From assembly GCA_037962975.1 (NCBI GenBank), contig CM075670.1, positions 147,440,501 through 147,504,500 on the forward strand: DNA of 64,000 bases. Direction: 5' to 3'. This stretch comes from Clitoria ternatea. Lineage: Eukaryota > Streptophyta > Magnoliopsida > Fabales > Fabaceae. How positions within the stretch are numbered: position 1 is the stretch's first letter; every line of letters begins with the position of its first letter. This document shows positions 33,651-45,927 of the stretch, piece by piece. A program made the position numbers and the translations under genes. The notes under the pieces were generated by a model. That model was not told the DNA's origin and did not search any database. It saw only the letters and a list, made by a program, of their open reading frames with translations.

Positions 33651-35200
33651 TGACTATTTATGAATTCCCCAAGGTGTTTCCAGAGGATGTGCCGGGTATC
33701 CCTCCAAATAGAGAAGTTGAATTCTCTATAGACTTAATTCCTGGAGCCGAGCCGGTCTCCAGTGCACCCTATAGGATGTCCCTAACAGAATTGGATGAGT
33801 TGAAAAAGCAAGTGGATGAGTTACTCGGCAAACAGTTCATTCGACCGAGTGTATCACCATGGGGCGCACCGGTGTTACTTGTTAAGAAGAAGGGCGGCAG
33901 CATGAGGTTATGTATAGACTACCGATAGCTAAACACTCTTACGATTAAGAACCGGTACCCATTGCCCAGGTTTAACGACCTAATTGACCAGCTGCGTGGT
34001 GCTTCAGTCTTCTCGAAAATCGATTTACGATCGGTATACCACCAGATCCAGGTGAAGGACTCAGATATTCCTAAGACTGCCTTCAGGACCCGGTATGGCC
34101 ACTACGAGTATGTAGTAATGCCATTTGGTGTGACAAACGCCCCTGCTGTATTCATGAATTACATGAACAGCATCTTCAACCCATACTTAGACCGATTCGT
34201 GGTCGTTTTTATTGATGATATCTTGGTCTATTCCAAGACCCCTGAGGAGCATGAGGAACATCTCCGTTCGGTACTCCAAATATTGAAGGAGAAACAGCTA
34301 TTTGCAAAACTTTTGAAGTGCGATTTTTGGATGGATAGGATCCACTTCCTCGGGCATGTAATTTCTAAGGAAGGCGTCTTGGTAGATCCTTCAAAGGTAG
34401 CAGCCGTAATGGCATGGGAGAGACCCCAGTCGGTCTCAGAAATAAGAAGCTTTATGTGTCTAGCTGGCATTTATAGAAGGTTTATTGAGGGTTTTTCTAA
34501 GCTTGCTTTTCCCCTGACCATGTTGACTCAGAAAAATGTCCCTTTCGTGTGGAGTTCCGAGTGTGAGAGCAGTTTCCAAGAGTTAAAGACTAAGTTGACA
34601 ACCGCTCTAGTGTTGGCATTGCCGAATTTGCAAGAAAGCTTCATGGTCTACTGTGATGTGTCAGGACTCGGCCTGGGGTGCGTACTAATGCAGAGGGACC
34701 GAGTGATAGCTTGTGCCTCTCGGCAATTAAGGCTACACGAGCAGCATTATCCGACTCATGACTTAGAATTGGCAGCTGTAGTCTTCGCTTTTAAAATATG
34801 GAGACATTACTTGTATGGTTCCAAATTTGAGGTGTACAGTGACCACAAGAGCCTCAAATATTTATTCGACCAGAAAGAGCTGAACATGAGGCAGATGAGA
34901 TGGATGGAGTTTTTGAAAGATTACGACTTCGAGCTAAAGTATCATTCGGGTAAGGCAAACGTTGTAGCCGACGCATTGAGTCAGAAATCCCTCCATGTGG
35001 CAGTGATGATGGTGAAGGAGGTTGAGTTACTGGAGCAATTCCGAGACATGAACTTGCATGTGGACGTCCCTTTGTCTCGAAAGATAACACTCGGTACGTT
35101 GAAGATTGCCAATGAGTTCCTGAAATTGGTATTTGAGCAGCAGAAGTCAGATGCCTACTTGGCTGAGATGAAGAAGACTCAGGCTAAGGGTAAGAACTTG
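33651..35200 (+). pseudogene. Tekay-I reverse transcriptase and RNase H
   Basis: The linker EFPKVFPEDVPGIPPNREVE leads to RT. Motifs in order: SPWGAPVLLVKKKGGSMRLC, DYR then an amber stop at 33926-33928 where RTs have Gln, [32 protein letters not shown], the catalytic [10 protein letters not shown] (Asp codons at 34214 and 34217), and [18 protein letters not shown]. RNase H follows: [53 protein letters not shown] and [10 protein letters not shown]. All catalytic acidic residues I can check are present, so the only obvious lesion is the stop. Confidence 0.9.
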
Positions 35201-35502
35201 TCTCTAACCGAGGGATCGGATGGAATTTTCCAAGTGAAGGGTAGAATAAATGTGCCAGGTGAAGGTGAATTACGGAGGATGGTGCTTGATGAAGCCCACA
35301 AGAGCCTGTTAAGTATCCACCCGGGCACTACAAAGATGTACCACGATCTAAGACTGCAATTCTGGTGGCCCGAATTAAAGAGAAATATGGTGGAATATGT
35401 GGCACGGTGTGTTACTTGCCAGAAGTCGAAGGTCGAACACCAGAAGCCGTATGGTGCGTTGCAACCCCTTGAAATCCCCGTATGGAAATGGGACTCAATT
35501 GC
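35201..35502 (+). pseudogene. Tekay-I integrase N-terminal part, cut by the solo LTR
   Basis: The zinc-binding domain is complete: [19 protein letters not shown] supplies the His residues and [16 protein letters not shown] the C..C pair. The frame then reaches PVWKWDSIA, where the catalytic core should begin. At 35503 the reversed solo LTR starts, adding a few foreign codons before a stop. The core resumes at 38490 with MDFVMGLPRT. Confidence 0.9.
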
Positions 35503-38484
35503 TGAAACAACCTGGTTTAGATAACAGCAGCCCGAGGCAGGGAAAAATTTTTCCCAAAGATCATAGGGTGTTCATGGGCAAAATAAGCAATTGAGGGTTA
35601 AGAAGAGTAGAAATCCGACTCAGACAAGAGAAGGCCGGGTCAGAATATTACACATTAGCAGACGTGGCTCAAGCTACGGGAATCAGCAGACGAAAATACA
35701 TAAACGGCTACACTCGCTAGAGTGAGGATTTATTCGCTGAAGCGACGCATACACTCGGATAGTTTCCCACTCGGAATAGAGTCCAGGTTCACTCAGGAAA
35801 AATCTTTGCGCTCACGCTCCCCTCGGAAGTTCATTCAACACATCCTATTCTAGCCTTAGAGTTCATGGTGTAAACTACGTTCGCTGAAGTGAAACCTTAT
35901 TCGCCCAAGCGAACAGAGCACTTGGATAATTCGATCACTCGGAATCTAAGCCCAAGTCCACTCAGTAATCTCATCACTCGGAGTCAAAAACTAATTTCTC
36001 TCAGAAGCCTCCCATACAGACATGATTTCTTCAGAAGTTTACACAATACTCTCTATTTTCATTCTAGAAGGCACAGATGTTAACCACTCGGGAAATGATT
36101 CCCTCACCCATCACTCGAGAGATGTAGTCTACTTCACACTAAGGCTCCTTCACTCGGAAATGCTCTAACTCCTCGCCACTCGGGATACATACTAACTCCG
36201 CTACATGCGAAAGACCCTGTCGGAATAAAATCTACTCCGTATCATCCAGATCTTACTCCCTCTAATAGGCTCACTACTACAGGCTCCACTTGGAATCATA
36301 TTGTCTATTCAACCATCAGGGAAAACATTCACTCGGTTGACTTTCACTCGGAAACATCTAAATACCCTTCAATCGGAAGGTTCTATCTAAGAAATCTCTC
36401 ACTGCATAACATATTGACCCACTTACCACGAAAGTGATTTTTAATGGACACATTCCACTCGTAGTTAGCCCAACTTTTCTTCATTCAGAAGAAGGTCATT
36501 CATCACGCCTTACACAGGATTAAATTACTTCTTATTTATTCAGAATCATACGGGCCATACATACTTAGTAAAATGCAACGTGCACCACCCGGACATTCAT
36601 ACACAGCACAAGTTGAACACACAGTATTATATATATAAATATTTATACGCACATGATAATACTCTCAACCCGGGAGAGTTCAGTTCTTATACAGTTAGAC
36701 CAAGGACCAAATTAAGAGCCGGCCAAGGCTATGACAAAACCTTATACACAACATGTACATATATATATATATATTTTCATTTCCACAGTACACAAGCACT
36801 GCACACGGTACGTAGCTCCTCATCATTCACCTTCTCGTGTAATGTCCACTGAAATATAGCCACAATAGGGGTGAGTATCTTAAATATTAAGTGATAGATA
36901 CTCACTCGGATTATTCTCCAACCATGCAATAATATATATATGTACATATAGCAATAATCAATGACATACACAGTGCCATTCAATCGGAACACACACGAGG
37001 CATCTTTCACTCGGAATTTACCTAGTTATCTCTCGGCTATATGCACATATTATTCTCAATAACACTACACATATACATTCAATCACGTCATAGTCAGCAT
37101 CAATTGTACATGTACACAGGTTCATTCGTTCGGATCCGACTCGCGTATCATTGGTTTTTATTGTTGCAACATAGGCTCTCAGCCTTTTATCCAGCTCCCA
37201 GATGACTCGGCCGTTTTACAGGTACCAAACCGTTTGCCCTCTCTTGTGACACAAACACTCTCAGCATCAACGACAGTGTCACGGGCAGCCCTGAGTCCCA
37301 CTCAGTCGGCTTGCCTTGAGTCCCACTCAAGGTCTTTAACAGCATCTCATGCATATAATTACCGATTCAAATGGTAGTGTCACACACTACATGCTCTCAG
37401 CATTCTTATCATTGCATCTCATGCAAAGTATTATCATTAGACTACGAACAAAATCGGTAAATCACTTCCACACTATTAACTCATGTACTTTATGTACCAC
37501 ATATATATAACCACACATGGAATGATCATACAAACACAGATTTCACACACACATGATCTTTTACTCAATAATACATGCATCACAGGCAATCGATATTAGA
37601 CATTATCAGGACTTAGTACGTAAATCTTTCCTCACATGCAGTCAGCATTTAGATTCATAGTAGCCTGTATTTCACATAAATCACACGGTAATCATCAACA
37701 ATATTTTAACACATTCTCCTCATGCAATCATTCAACATTTTCAAGATTATTAACATGCATTTCATGGACGGAAATCGACATGCATTACCCAACTCCTAGT
37801 CATCATGCATCCGGGCATCACACATCCCTTAGTCAATCAAAACACACTTATCAACACATTTTAAATCACCAGAATCAACAAGTCATCAACACCCGGAACC
37901 CGTCCATAACCCATGCATTTAAGATATAAGATAACCCCCTACCAACTAAAGAGACCCCAAGAAGTTCCTCTATTTCAGCATTGGTCTGCTGTCCTGCTTG
38001 CTTCGTCCATCACTCTCTCTTGTTCAGTCCCCCTCGAACACAGTCGCACCCTTTAATCAGCTTGGGAACAGGAAGCTGTTCTTCTTCCACTTCGACGATT
38101 GTCCTTCACCAACAGTGGGAATCTCGGGTTCTCCACTTTCACCACAGTCGCGAAGTTATGAAAAACAGGGGACAGAGAAGAAGAACGAAGAAGGACGAAG
38201 AAGAACAAAGAAGAAGAGAAGTAGGAGAAGAGGAAGTTTTTGAGGAAATTAGAGTGAATGGACAGCAGTTGAGGGCTTCTGAACATATACCCGAAGAAAT
38301 GAGGAGAGTGGGGTGGGAGAACGTGAAGTTGGCAGCTTCTCACGTGTCACCCATCATAGTCAATCAGCAATCTACTTCTTAAGTTAAAATTAATCACCTT
38401 TAATAAGTAATTCTTACTTTGTAATTATTTTTAGTTTAATGGCTTAACTCATTCAATAGTTAATTTTTAAATCAGGATGTTACA
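35503..38484 (-). mobile_element. Reversed solo LTR of the Tekay-I family inside its integrase
   Basis: It starts TGAAACAACC and ends GATGTTACA, the reverse complements of the Tekay-I LTR end and start. Length is 2982 bp, slightly more than the 2856-bp 3' LTR. Flanks read ATTGC at 35498-35502 and ATT.C at 38485-38488, a target duplication that has lost one G; the uninterrupted gene would read across it in frame. It carries two palindrome pairs (35714/35734 and 35881/35901) of the TCGCT..AGCGA type. No internal sequence remains, so it is the product of LTR-LTR recombination. It is visibly more diverged than the host element's own LTRs are from each other. Confidence 0.92.
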
Positions 38485-38487
38485 ATT

Positions 38488-39230
38488 CCATGGACTTTGT
38501 AATGGGATTGCCTAGAACCCGAGCGGGTTATGATGCCATTTGGGTCATTGTTGATCGGTTGACGAAAACTACACACTTTCTACCTGTGAACATGAGATAT
38601 CTGTTACAGAAGTTAGCCCAGATCTATATCCGAGACATTGTCCGACTGCATGGTGTGCCGACTTCTATCGTGTCAGACAGGGATCCTAGATTCACGTTCT
38701 GGTTTTGGACAAGCCTGCACTAGGAATTAGGCACAAAGCTTTGGCTGAGTTCCGCCTACCATCCCCACTCAGATGGGCAATCCGAGCGAGCAATACAAAG
38801 TTTGGAGGATTTACTGAGGGCGTATGTGTTGGAGCATGGTGGTAGTTGGGAGCAGTACCTCCCTTTGATAAAATTTACATATAATAATAGCCACCACAGC
38901 AGCATTGGCATGGCACCCTATGAAGCACTGTATGGCCAGAAGTGCCAAACCCCACTCTGTTGGTCGGAAACTGGTGAAAGTTTACTGTTGGGACCGGAAA
39001 TTGTAAAACAAACTTCAGAACAGATCCAAGTAATTAGGGAAAAGTTGAAGGCATCTCAGGACAGGCAGAAAAGCTATCATGATAAACGGACTAAGCCGCT
39101 TGAGTTTTTGGTCGGTGATAGGGTGTTCCTAAAGATTTCACCGAGTAAAGGAGTCGGACGAGCCTTGAAGAGTGGGAAGTTGAACCCCTGATACATTGGA
39201 CCTTATGCAGTACTGGAGCGGATCGGTTCT
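38488..39230 (+). pseudogene. Tekay-I integrase catalytic core and C-terminal part
   Basis: It resumes MDFVMGLPRTRAGYDAIWVI with the first Asp at 38493, then SIVSDRDPRF (Asp at 38676) and SDGQSERAIQSLED (Glu at 38784). Spacing between the second Asp and the Glu is 36 codons, matching D,D-35-E. Then FTYNNSHHSSIGMAPYEALY and DKRTKPLEFLVGDRVFLK. Two stops occur: TAG at 38721-38723 (SLH*ELGTK) and TGA at 39189-39191 (KLNP*YIGPY). The frame is otherwise continuous. Integrase joins the element cDNA to host DNA. Confidence 0.9.
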
Positions 39231-39554
39231 GTGGCATACCGAATAGCATTACCAACTCACCTATCCAGATTGCATAACGTGTTTCATGTGTCTCAACTAA
39301 GGCAGTATCTACCCGATTCCACTCACAAAATGCCGGATGATGAAGTGGAGATTAAAGAGAATTTGACCACAGTGGCTGTACCGACTAGAATTATGGACCG
39401 GTCGGTAAAACGCTTGAGGAGCAAGGATGTACAATTGGTCGAAGTAGCGTGGCAGCAAAACGGGTGTACTTCCTATACCTGGGAACGCGAGGATGCCATG
39501 AGGCAGCAGTATCCCGAGTTGTTAATTAAAGGTAAGTCACTGTTTGAATTTTGA
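39231..39554 (+). pseudogene. Tekay-I C-terminal chromodomain region
   Basis: The frame continues from integrase: YRIALPTHLSRLHNVFHVSQ, then LRQYLPDSTHKMPDDEVEIK. The chromodomain-like part is VPTRIMDRSVKRLRSKDVQL, VEVAWQQNG and YTWEREDAMRQQYPELL, ending at 39554. This tail defines the Tekay/Del group; in studied relatives the chromodomain is thought to bind modified histone H3 and steer insertion to heterochromatin. It is followed by the GGACGAAATTC text and polypurine tract that normally precede the 3' LTR. Confidence 0.85.
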
Positions 39555-39570
39555 GGACGAAATTCTCTAA

Positions 39571-39582
39571 GAGGGGGAGAAT
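39571..39582 (+). promoter_or_regulatory. Tekay-I polypurine tract
   Basis: GAGGGGGAGAAT directly abuts the 3' LTR start at 39583 and would prime plus-strand DNA synthesis. Confidence 0.9.
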
Positions 39583-42438
39583 TGTAATATCTTGCATATT
39601 AATTAGGGACTAGATTAAGATTAAGTATTAAGTAAGGTTAATTATAAATTAAAGAAACTTAACTGCTGACGGGACTGACTAATTATGACGTGTAACCGTG
39701 CAGCAGGCTCCGATCCGCATTCCCACTCGCTCTTTGTGTTTTTAGGAGTATATGGGCTGAAGCCCTTAACCACTTCTCCATTCACTCCAAATTTCCTCAA
39801 GACTTTCCATCTTCTCTTACTTCTCCTCCTTCTTCGTTCTTCTTCGTTCTCCTTCTTCTCTGTCCCCTATTTTTCGTAACTTCGCGACTGTGGTGAAGTG
39901 GAGAACCCGAGATTCCCACTATTGGTGAGGAGCAATCATTCGAGTGGAAGAAGAATAGCTTTCTGTTCCCAAGCTGATTAAAGGGTGCGACTGTGTTCGA
40001 GGGGGACTGAGAAAGAGAAAGTGGTGGACGAAGCAAACAGGACAGCGGACCAACGCTAAAAACAGGGGAACTTCTTGGAGTCTCTTTAGTTGGTAGGGGG
40101 TTATCTTATATCTTAAATGCATGGGTTATGGATGGGTTCCGGGTGTTGATGACTTGTTGATTCTGGTGATTTAAAATGCGTTGATAGGTGTGTTTTGATT
40201 GAGTAAGGGATATGTGATGCCCAGATGCATGATGACTAGGAGTTGGGTAATGCATGTCAAATTCCGTCCATGAAATGCATGTTAATAATCTTGAGAGTGT
40301 TGAATGATTGCATGAGGAGAATGTGTTAAAGTATTGTTGATGATTACTGTGTGATTTGTGTGACATGCAGGCTACCATGAATCTGAATGCTGACTGCATG
40401 TGAGGAAAGATTAACTTATTGAATTCTGATAATGTCTAATACCGATTGCATGTGATGCATGTATTGTTGAGTAAAAGGTCGTGTGTGTGAAATCTGTGTT
40501 TGTGTGATCATTCCGTGTGTGGTTAAATATATGTGGTGCATGAAGTGCATGAGTAATAGTGTGGAAGTGATTTACCAATTCTGTTCGTAATCTAATGACA
40601 ATACTTGCATGAGATGCATTGGTAATAATGCTGAGAGCATGTAGTGTGTGACACTACCACTTGAATCCGTAATTATATGCACGAGATGCTGTTAAAGACC
40701 TTGAGTGGGACTCAAGGCAAGCCGACTGAGTGGGACTGAGGGCTGCCCGTAACACTACCGTTGACGCTGAGAGTGTTTATGTTACAAGTGAGGGCAAACG
40801 GTTTGGTACTAGTAAAACGGCTGAGTCAGCTGGGAGCTGAATGAAAGGCTGAGAGCCTATGTTGCAACAATAAAAACCAATAATACGTGAGTCGCATCTG
40901 ATTGAATGAATCCGTGTACATGTACAATTGATGCTGACTGTGACGCAATTGTATGTATATGTGTTAGTGTTATTGAGAATAATATGTGCATATAGCCGAG
41001 AGATAACTAGGTAGATTCCGATTGAAAGATGCCTTTTGTGTGTTCCGATTGAATGGCACTGTATATGTTATTGATTGTTGTTATATATATATATATATAT
41101 GTTATTGCATGATTGAGGAATAATCTGAGTCAGTATCTATCATTTAATATTTAAGATACTCACCCCTACTGTGGCTATATTTCAGTGGACATCACACGAG
41201 ACGGTGAATGATGGAGGAGCTATATACCATGTGGAGTGCTTGTGTATTGTGGAAATGTATATATATATATGTATATGCTGTATATAAGGTTTTGTCATAG
41301 CCTTGGCCGGCTCTTAATTTGGTCTTTTGTCTAACTGTATCAGAACGGAACTCTCTCGGGTTGAGAGTGTGATCATGTGCATGTAAATATTTATATACAT
41401 AATACTGTGTGTTCATCTTGTGCTGTGTGTGAATGTCCGGGTGGTATACATTGCATTTTACTAAGCATGTAGAGCCGTATGATTCTGAATAAATAAGAGG
41501 TAAGTTAATCCTATGTAAGGCGTGATGAGTGACCTTCTTCCGAATGAAGAAAGGTTGGGCCAACTCCGAGTGGAATATGCCCATTAAAATCACTTTCAAG
41601 GTAAGTTGGTCAACATGTTATAGAGCGAGAGATTTCTTAGATACCACCTTCTGATTGAAGGGTATTTAGATGTTTCCGAGTGAAAGTCAACCGAGTAAAT
41701 GTTTTCCCCGAGGGTTGAATCGACAATACGATTCTGAGTGGAGCCTGTAGTAGTGAACTTATTAGAGGGAGTAGAATCTGGATGATACGGAGTAGATTTT
41801 AGTCTAACAAGGTCTTCCGCATGCAGAAGAGTTAGTATGTATCCCGAGTGGTGAGGAGTTAGAGCATTTCCGAGTGAGGGAAGTTATACAATCCTTTAAG
41901 CGAGATTCGACTTAGTAAGGGAGCCTTAGTGTGAAGTAGACTACATTTCCCGCGTGATGGGTGTGGGAAACATTCCCGAGTGATATCTGGCTGAGGAGAG
42001 TACTCCGAGTGAGAGAGGAGGTATAGATCCTGAGTGAAATGATCGGGGGGAGTCATCTCCCGAGTAGTTCATACCTGTGAACTCTAAGGCTAGAATAGGA
42101 TGTGTTGAATGAACTTCCGAGGGAAGCGTGAGCGCGAGGACTTTCCCGAGTGGATCTGGACTCCATTCCGAGTGGGAAATTATCCGAGTGTATGCGTCAC
42201 TTTAGCGAATAAATCCTCGTTCTAGTAAAGTAGCCGCTTATGTATTTTCATCCGCTGATTCTCATAGCTGGAGCCACATCTTGCTGATGTGTAATATTCT
42301 GACCCGGCCTTCTCTTTTCTGAGTTGGATTTCTACTCCTCTTAACCTTCAATTGCTTATTTTGCCTTGAACACCCTGTGATCTTTGGGAAAAATTTTTCC
42401 CTATCTCGGGCTGCTGTTATCTAAACCGGGTTGTTTCA
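39583..42438 (+). repeat. Tekay-I 3' LTR (2856 bp)
   Basis: It starts TGTAATATC and ends GGTTGTTTCA. It retains the segment missing from the 5' LTR, including an AT microsatellite at about 41081-41102. Differences from the 5' LTR are mostly transitions, several per 100 bp in the first stretch and fewer later. The weak palindrome pair is at 42197 and 42217 (20 bp). The CCGAGTG-rich stretch is at about 41570-42190. Confidence 0.92.
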
Positions 42439-43371
42439 TATCATATGTCAAATTCCTCCAAAAATAAGTTATGCATTCTTTAATTGTTAGATCTACTTAG
42501 TTTGGCTTGGATTTTAGCAAAGTGCCTTTACAACTTATGTTATTGCACTAAACCGTGACATAACCTTAGAGTTAGAAAAAAGATTGGGCAAAAAAATTTG
42601 TAGGTCAACACTTTGACCTTTCTTTTCTTATGTTTTCTTGTGAATTCCGTTTTGCTATAGTATTTTAGTGAACGAAAAAGGGAATATCAAAAAAATATGT
42701 GAAAGGAAAAGAGCTTGAAAGGTCCATTGTTTGTGCATTTATTTGGTTCTTTTCTTGGCAAAAAGTGTGAAAAAAGTGCATTAAAACCCTTGCAAATAAT
42801 TAAAAAAAATCCAACATCTGTAATTTTGTTTGTGCAGTACTTTAATTGCTCTTTTTATGTGTTATTGTGCACCTGTGTTGAGGAAAAAAAACTTTGGAAA
42901 CTATATAAAGAGGTGTTAGTCTTGTAAGCATTCTAGAGTTTCTAGTTTATCTTTTTGTGCTTTCTTTTTTTGCTTGCATTTATTTTCTTGCTTGTCTTGT
43001 TTGCATCTTAGTTTGTCACATTATTTTTCCACTCTTGTATACCTTTGTTCTTTAAGATTTTGTTGCTTGTCAAGTTCTTGTTTGTCACATCTCTTTCCTT
43101 TTGGTTTAGCTTCTAAATTTTCTTTTTCTTGCTTGCCTTTTATCTCTCTAGGTTTTGTCATTTGAGTATTTCTATTTTTAGAATTCTTGAGATTAAGGAT
43201 TTGTAAGGACATCACTATTTGGGTAGCATCTTGGAAGGTTTGAGATTTGACTTGAGAAATTGGTTTAAGGCAACCTACAAGTATAGAGAGCTTGGTGTTT
43301 GAGTGCATACACTTTGCGAGGCTAAGAGTGCAAACACTTTTGAGTTTCTTTTCCTTCTCTTTATTACTTGT
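42439..43371 (+). other. Continuation of the CRM-like leader
   Basis: T-rich non-coding text follows the second TATCA copy. It includes repeated ctttgtt/cttgctt runs and the phrase GGTAGCATCTTGG. It breaks at CTTGT (43367-43371), the target site of the next insertion. Small ORFs here are not supported. Confidence 0.5.
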
Positions 43372-45626
43372 TGTAACATCCCAAATTTTGAAGAAAGTTA
43401 AATTATTCAATAGTGATATATGATTACGTATGGTCGAATAATTATGGGAAAATTAATTAGACACTAGAGGTGAATTATCGGTAAATTAAGATTTAGCAGA
43501 ACCGGATAATTTAACAGATGGTGTGAGACCCACTTGGTCAAGTTGGATATTTGTTGGGTCTAGGGTACTTTGAAAATTATTGTGGTTATGGTGGTATAGT
43601 TAAAATAGTTTTTAGTATTGAGAAAATAATTAATTAGACGCATCGTATGTTACTAAACGGCGAAAATAAGAGCCAAATGGAATTAAAAGAAAATATGAAA
43701 TCCCATTTTCCCTCTCCATTTCCATAGTCCACTTTTTCCACTCTCCTTTTCACTCTTTTGTATAATGGGCAATGGACTTAGGGACTAAAAGACAAATGCA
43801 TAAAGGGACACTCTTTTAACCATTGGACAATGTCCAATTTTTACATATTTCCTCTCTTTTTCCCTCAATCACCATGGACTCTTCTTCTTCTTCTCTCTAT
43901 TAATTTTATTTCTTTTTTTCCTCCCCCTCCATGGAAAACCGAACCCCTCTTCTCCATTCCATTCTCTTGCAAAAATCAACAACAAAATAAGGATTCATGA
44001 AGCTTGAATGGCACTTTGGGGTCAATAATGGGTCATCTTCTCCATCCTCTTCACCATTTTCGTTTTGGCATTGGCATGGATATGAGGTACGGTTTCTTGC
44101 CTCTTTGATGTTCCATTTGTGGTTTTGATGTTGTTGGACTTGAAATGGTAATTTAGAGAGTATGGGTGTTAATGGGAATGTGAAACCCTAGGTTGAATGG
44201 TTTAAGAATATGATTCTTGATTTTGGTTTGGTGTTAGAAATGGATGTAGTTTATGGTTTGCATATGGATTTTAGAAATGGATTGAAGTTGTTGATGGGTG
44301 ATTTTAGGGAAAAAACCCTAAGTGTAAAAATTTTAGGGTTTAAGCAAAATTAATGAATTTGATGATGTTGGATGCTTTAGAATGATTTATATGAAGAAAT
44401 GAGTCTTTAGAAGCATTGGAATGGAGTATTGATGTTGATGAATTTTAAGCTAAGTTGATGTTATTTGAAAAATGAAAAATATAAACTAGGTTCATGATGT
44501 TATGTAAATGATGATATATGCATGTGAAACCTAAACCATTGGGTAGATGACCATTGGGAACATTATGTGTTGTTTATAATTGATTGGTACTTTGATGATG
44601 ATATTATGTTTGTGATGATACATGGAAATCATTGGAATTGATGATTGGAAAATATAGGGAATCCTTAAGAATCAATAATTTGGGGCTTTTGGCCTAGATA
44701 AGGAGATTGATGATTTTGTTGTCATGAGAATGATTTTGATATGTAGGAGAGATGATTGGAATGATTGGTCATGATTGTTAGAGTTATTGGGTTTTGATAA
44801 GGTTCCAATCTTAAAGTTGAAAGATATATGTATCTAAGGATATATGAGAATTAGAGGAGTTGGTATTTGAAGTTGTTGGATTTGATGAGGCCTTAGGCCA
44901 TGATAAGGGCCATTTGAATTTATTGATTAATGATGGCTTTGAATGAAACTAAGGTGGCTTAAATGAATTTGGTTGACAATCATGGCAATTGGGTGATTTA
45001 GATAATGATTTAGATGCCATATTGATAAGGAATGTGATACTATTATTGTTGGGTTTAGTTGGCCCCTTGAAGCTTAGAAAACCTTGGTTTTAGGGAAGGA
45101 ATTCCTGAAGCCTAACATAAGAGTATGAATAGATGTTTCGACAAGTTTAGAACTTGTTACCAAACCTTAAGAGATGTTTGTGATTGTCTAAAATTATGGT
45201 GAAGCCTTGTGATGGCTCATTGGTTGATTGAATGCATATATGTATTGATACAAGATTGTGTTACGGATGATGGTGCGGAATGATCAGAGTATTCAAATCG
45301 TTGTGGTTATTCTCTCGAGGTAGGAGAGGAGTTTACATTTCAATTGCATGAGTTGAATGGTTGATGATGAATACATATGATTTATACTTATGCTTGCCTT
45401 GCCATGATTGCATAAATATGATAAGTTGAATAATGGTTGTTGAATGAAAAGATTGGTAATTTATTGGCCTTGAAAATGATATGAATACATATATGAGTAT
45501 ATAGATGTATGATCTATTATGTTAAAACCCCATGTGAGGCTGTGTTTAAGCATAATGGATGTTGGATTTGACGAATAGGGTCATGGAATGGTGTTTCTTT
45601 AAGTGAAAAAAGGTGTTAGGAATGCA

Positions 45627-45927
45627 TGAATCGATTTATGTCAGGGCTTGAATCGATTCAATGCATTCTGTTTTCAAAATAAGGACTTTCAGGGTATTGA
45701 ATCGATTCACACGTTTGCTTGAATCAATTCAGAGGCTACTGGATGAGCTTGAATCGATTCATACGAAGCCTTGAATCGATTGAAGACTCACTGGAATTAC
45801 TGATCATTAATTTAATAATGCTTGAATCGATTCACACGGGGTTTGAATCGATTCAAGGACCCTTGTTTTGTTGGTTGGTGCTCCAGAATCCCATGAATCG
45901 ATTCAAGGACCTTCCTGAATCGATTCA
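45627..45927 (+). repeat. Paired TGAATCGATTCA array in LTR-C
   Basis: Ten copies start at 45627, 45649, 45698, 45720, 45750, 45772, 45823, 45844, 45894 and 45916. Pair spacings are 22, 22, 22, 21 and 22 bp, and pair-to-pair steps are 71, 52, 73 and 71 bp. Six copies are perfect 12-bp palindromes. The 9-10 bases between pair members are not conserved. Confidence 0.92.

Larger units (their letters stand above)
29397..42438 (+). mobile_element. Tekay-I: complete Tekay-type chromovirus with nested solo LTR
   Basis: A full element: 5' LTR 29397-31799, primer site 31803-31814, gag-pol 32129-39554, polypurine tract 39571-39582, 3' LTR 39583-42438. Both LTRs start TGTAA and end TTGTTTCA. The 5-bp target duplication is perfect: TATCA at 29392-29396 and 42439-42443. 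Without the nested 2.98-kb LTR at 35503-38484 it is about 10.1 kb. The gag-pol frame is unusually well kept, with only five stop codons and no frameshift I can detect, so this is the youngest large element here. It sits in the leader of the CRM-like element. Confidence 0.95.

Noticed and set aside
37981..38382. 133-residue ORF inside the reversed solo LTR.
   Set aside because: Equivalent partial ORFs occur at both host LTRs (29.6-29.9 and 39.8-40.1 kb) in the same LTR position; they lie in CT-rich leader sequence and match no family.
45627..45927. The palindrome arrays look at first like a CRISPR array (short repeats with variable spacers).
   Set aside because: Repeats are only 10-16 bp with 4-10 bp gaps inside pairs and degenerate cores, and they lie inside plant LTRs with no cas genes.
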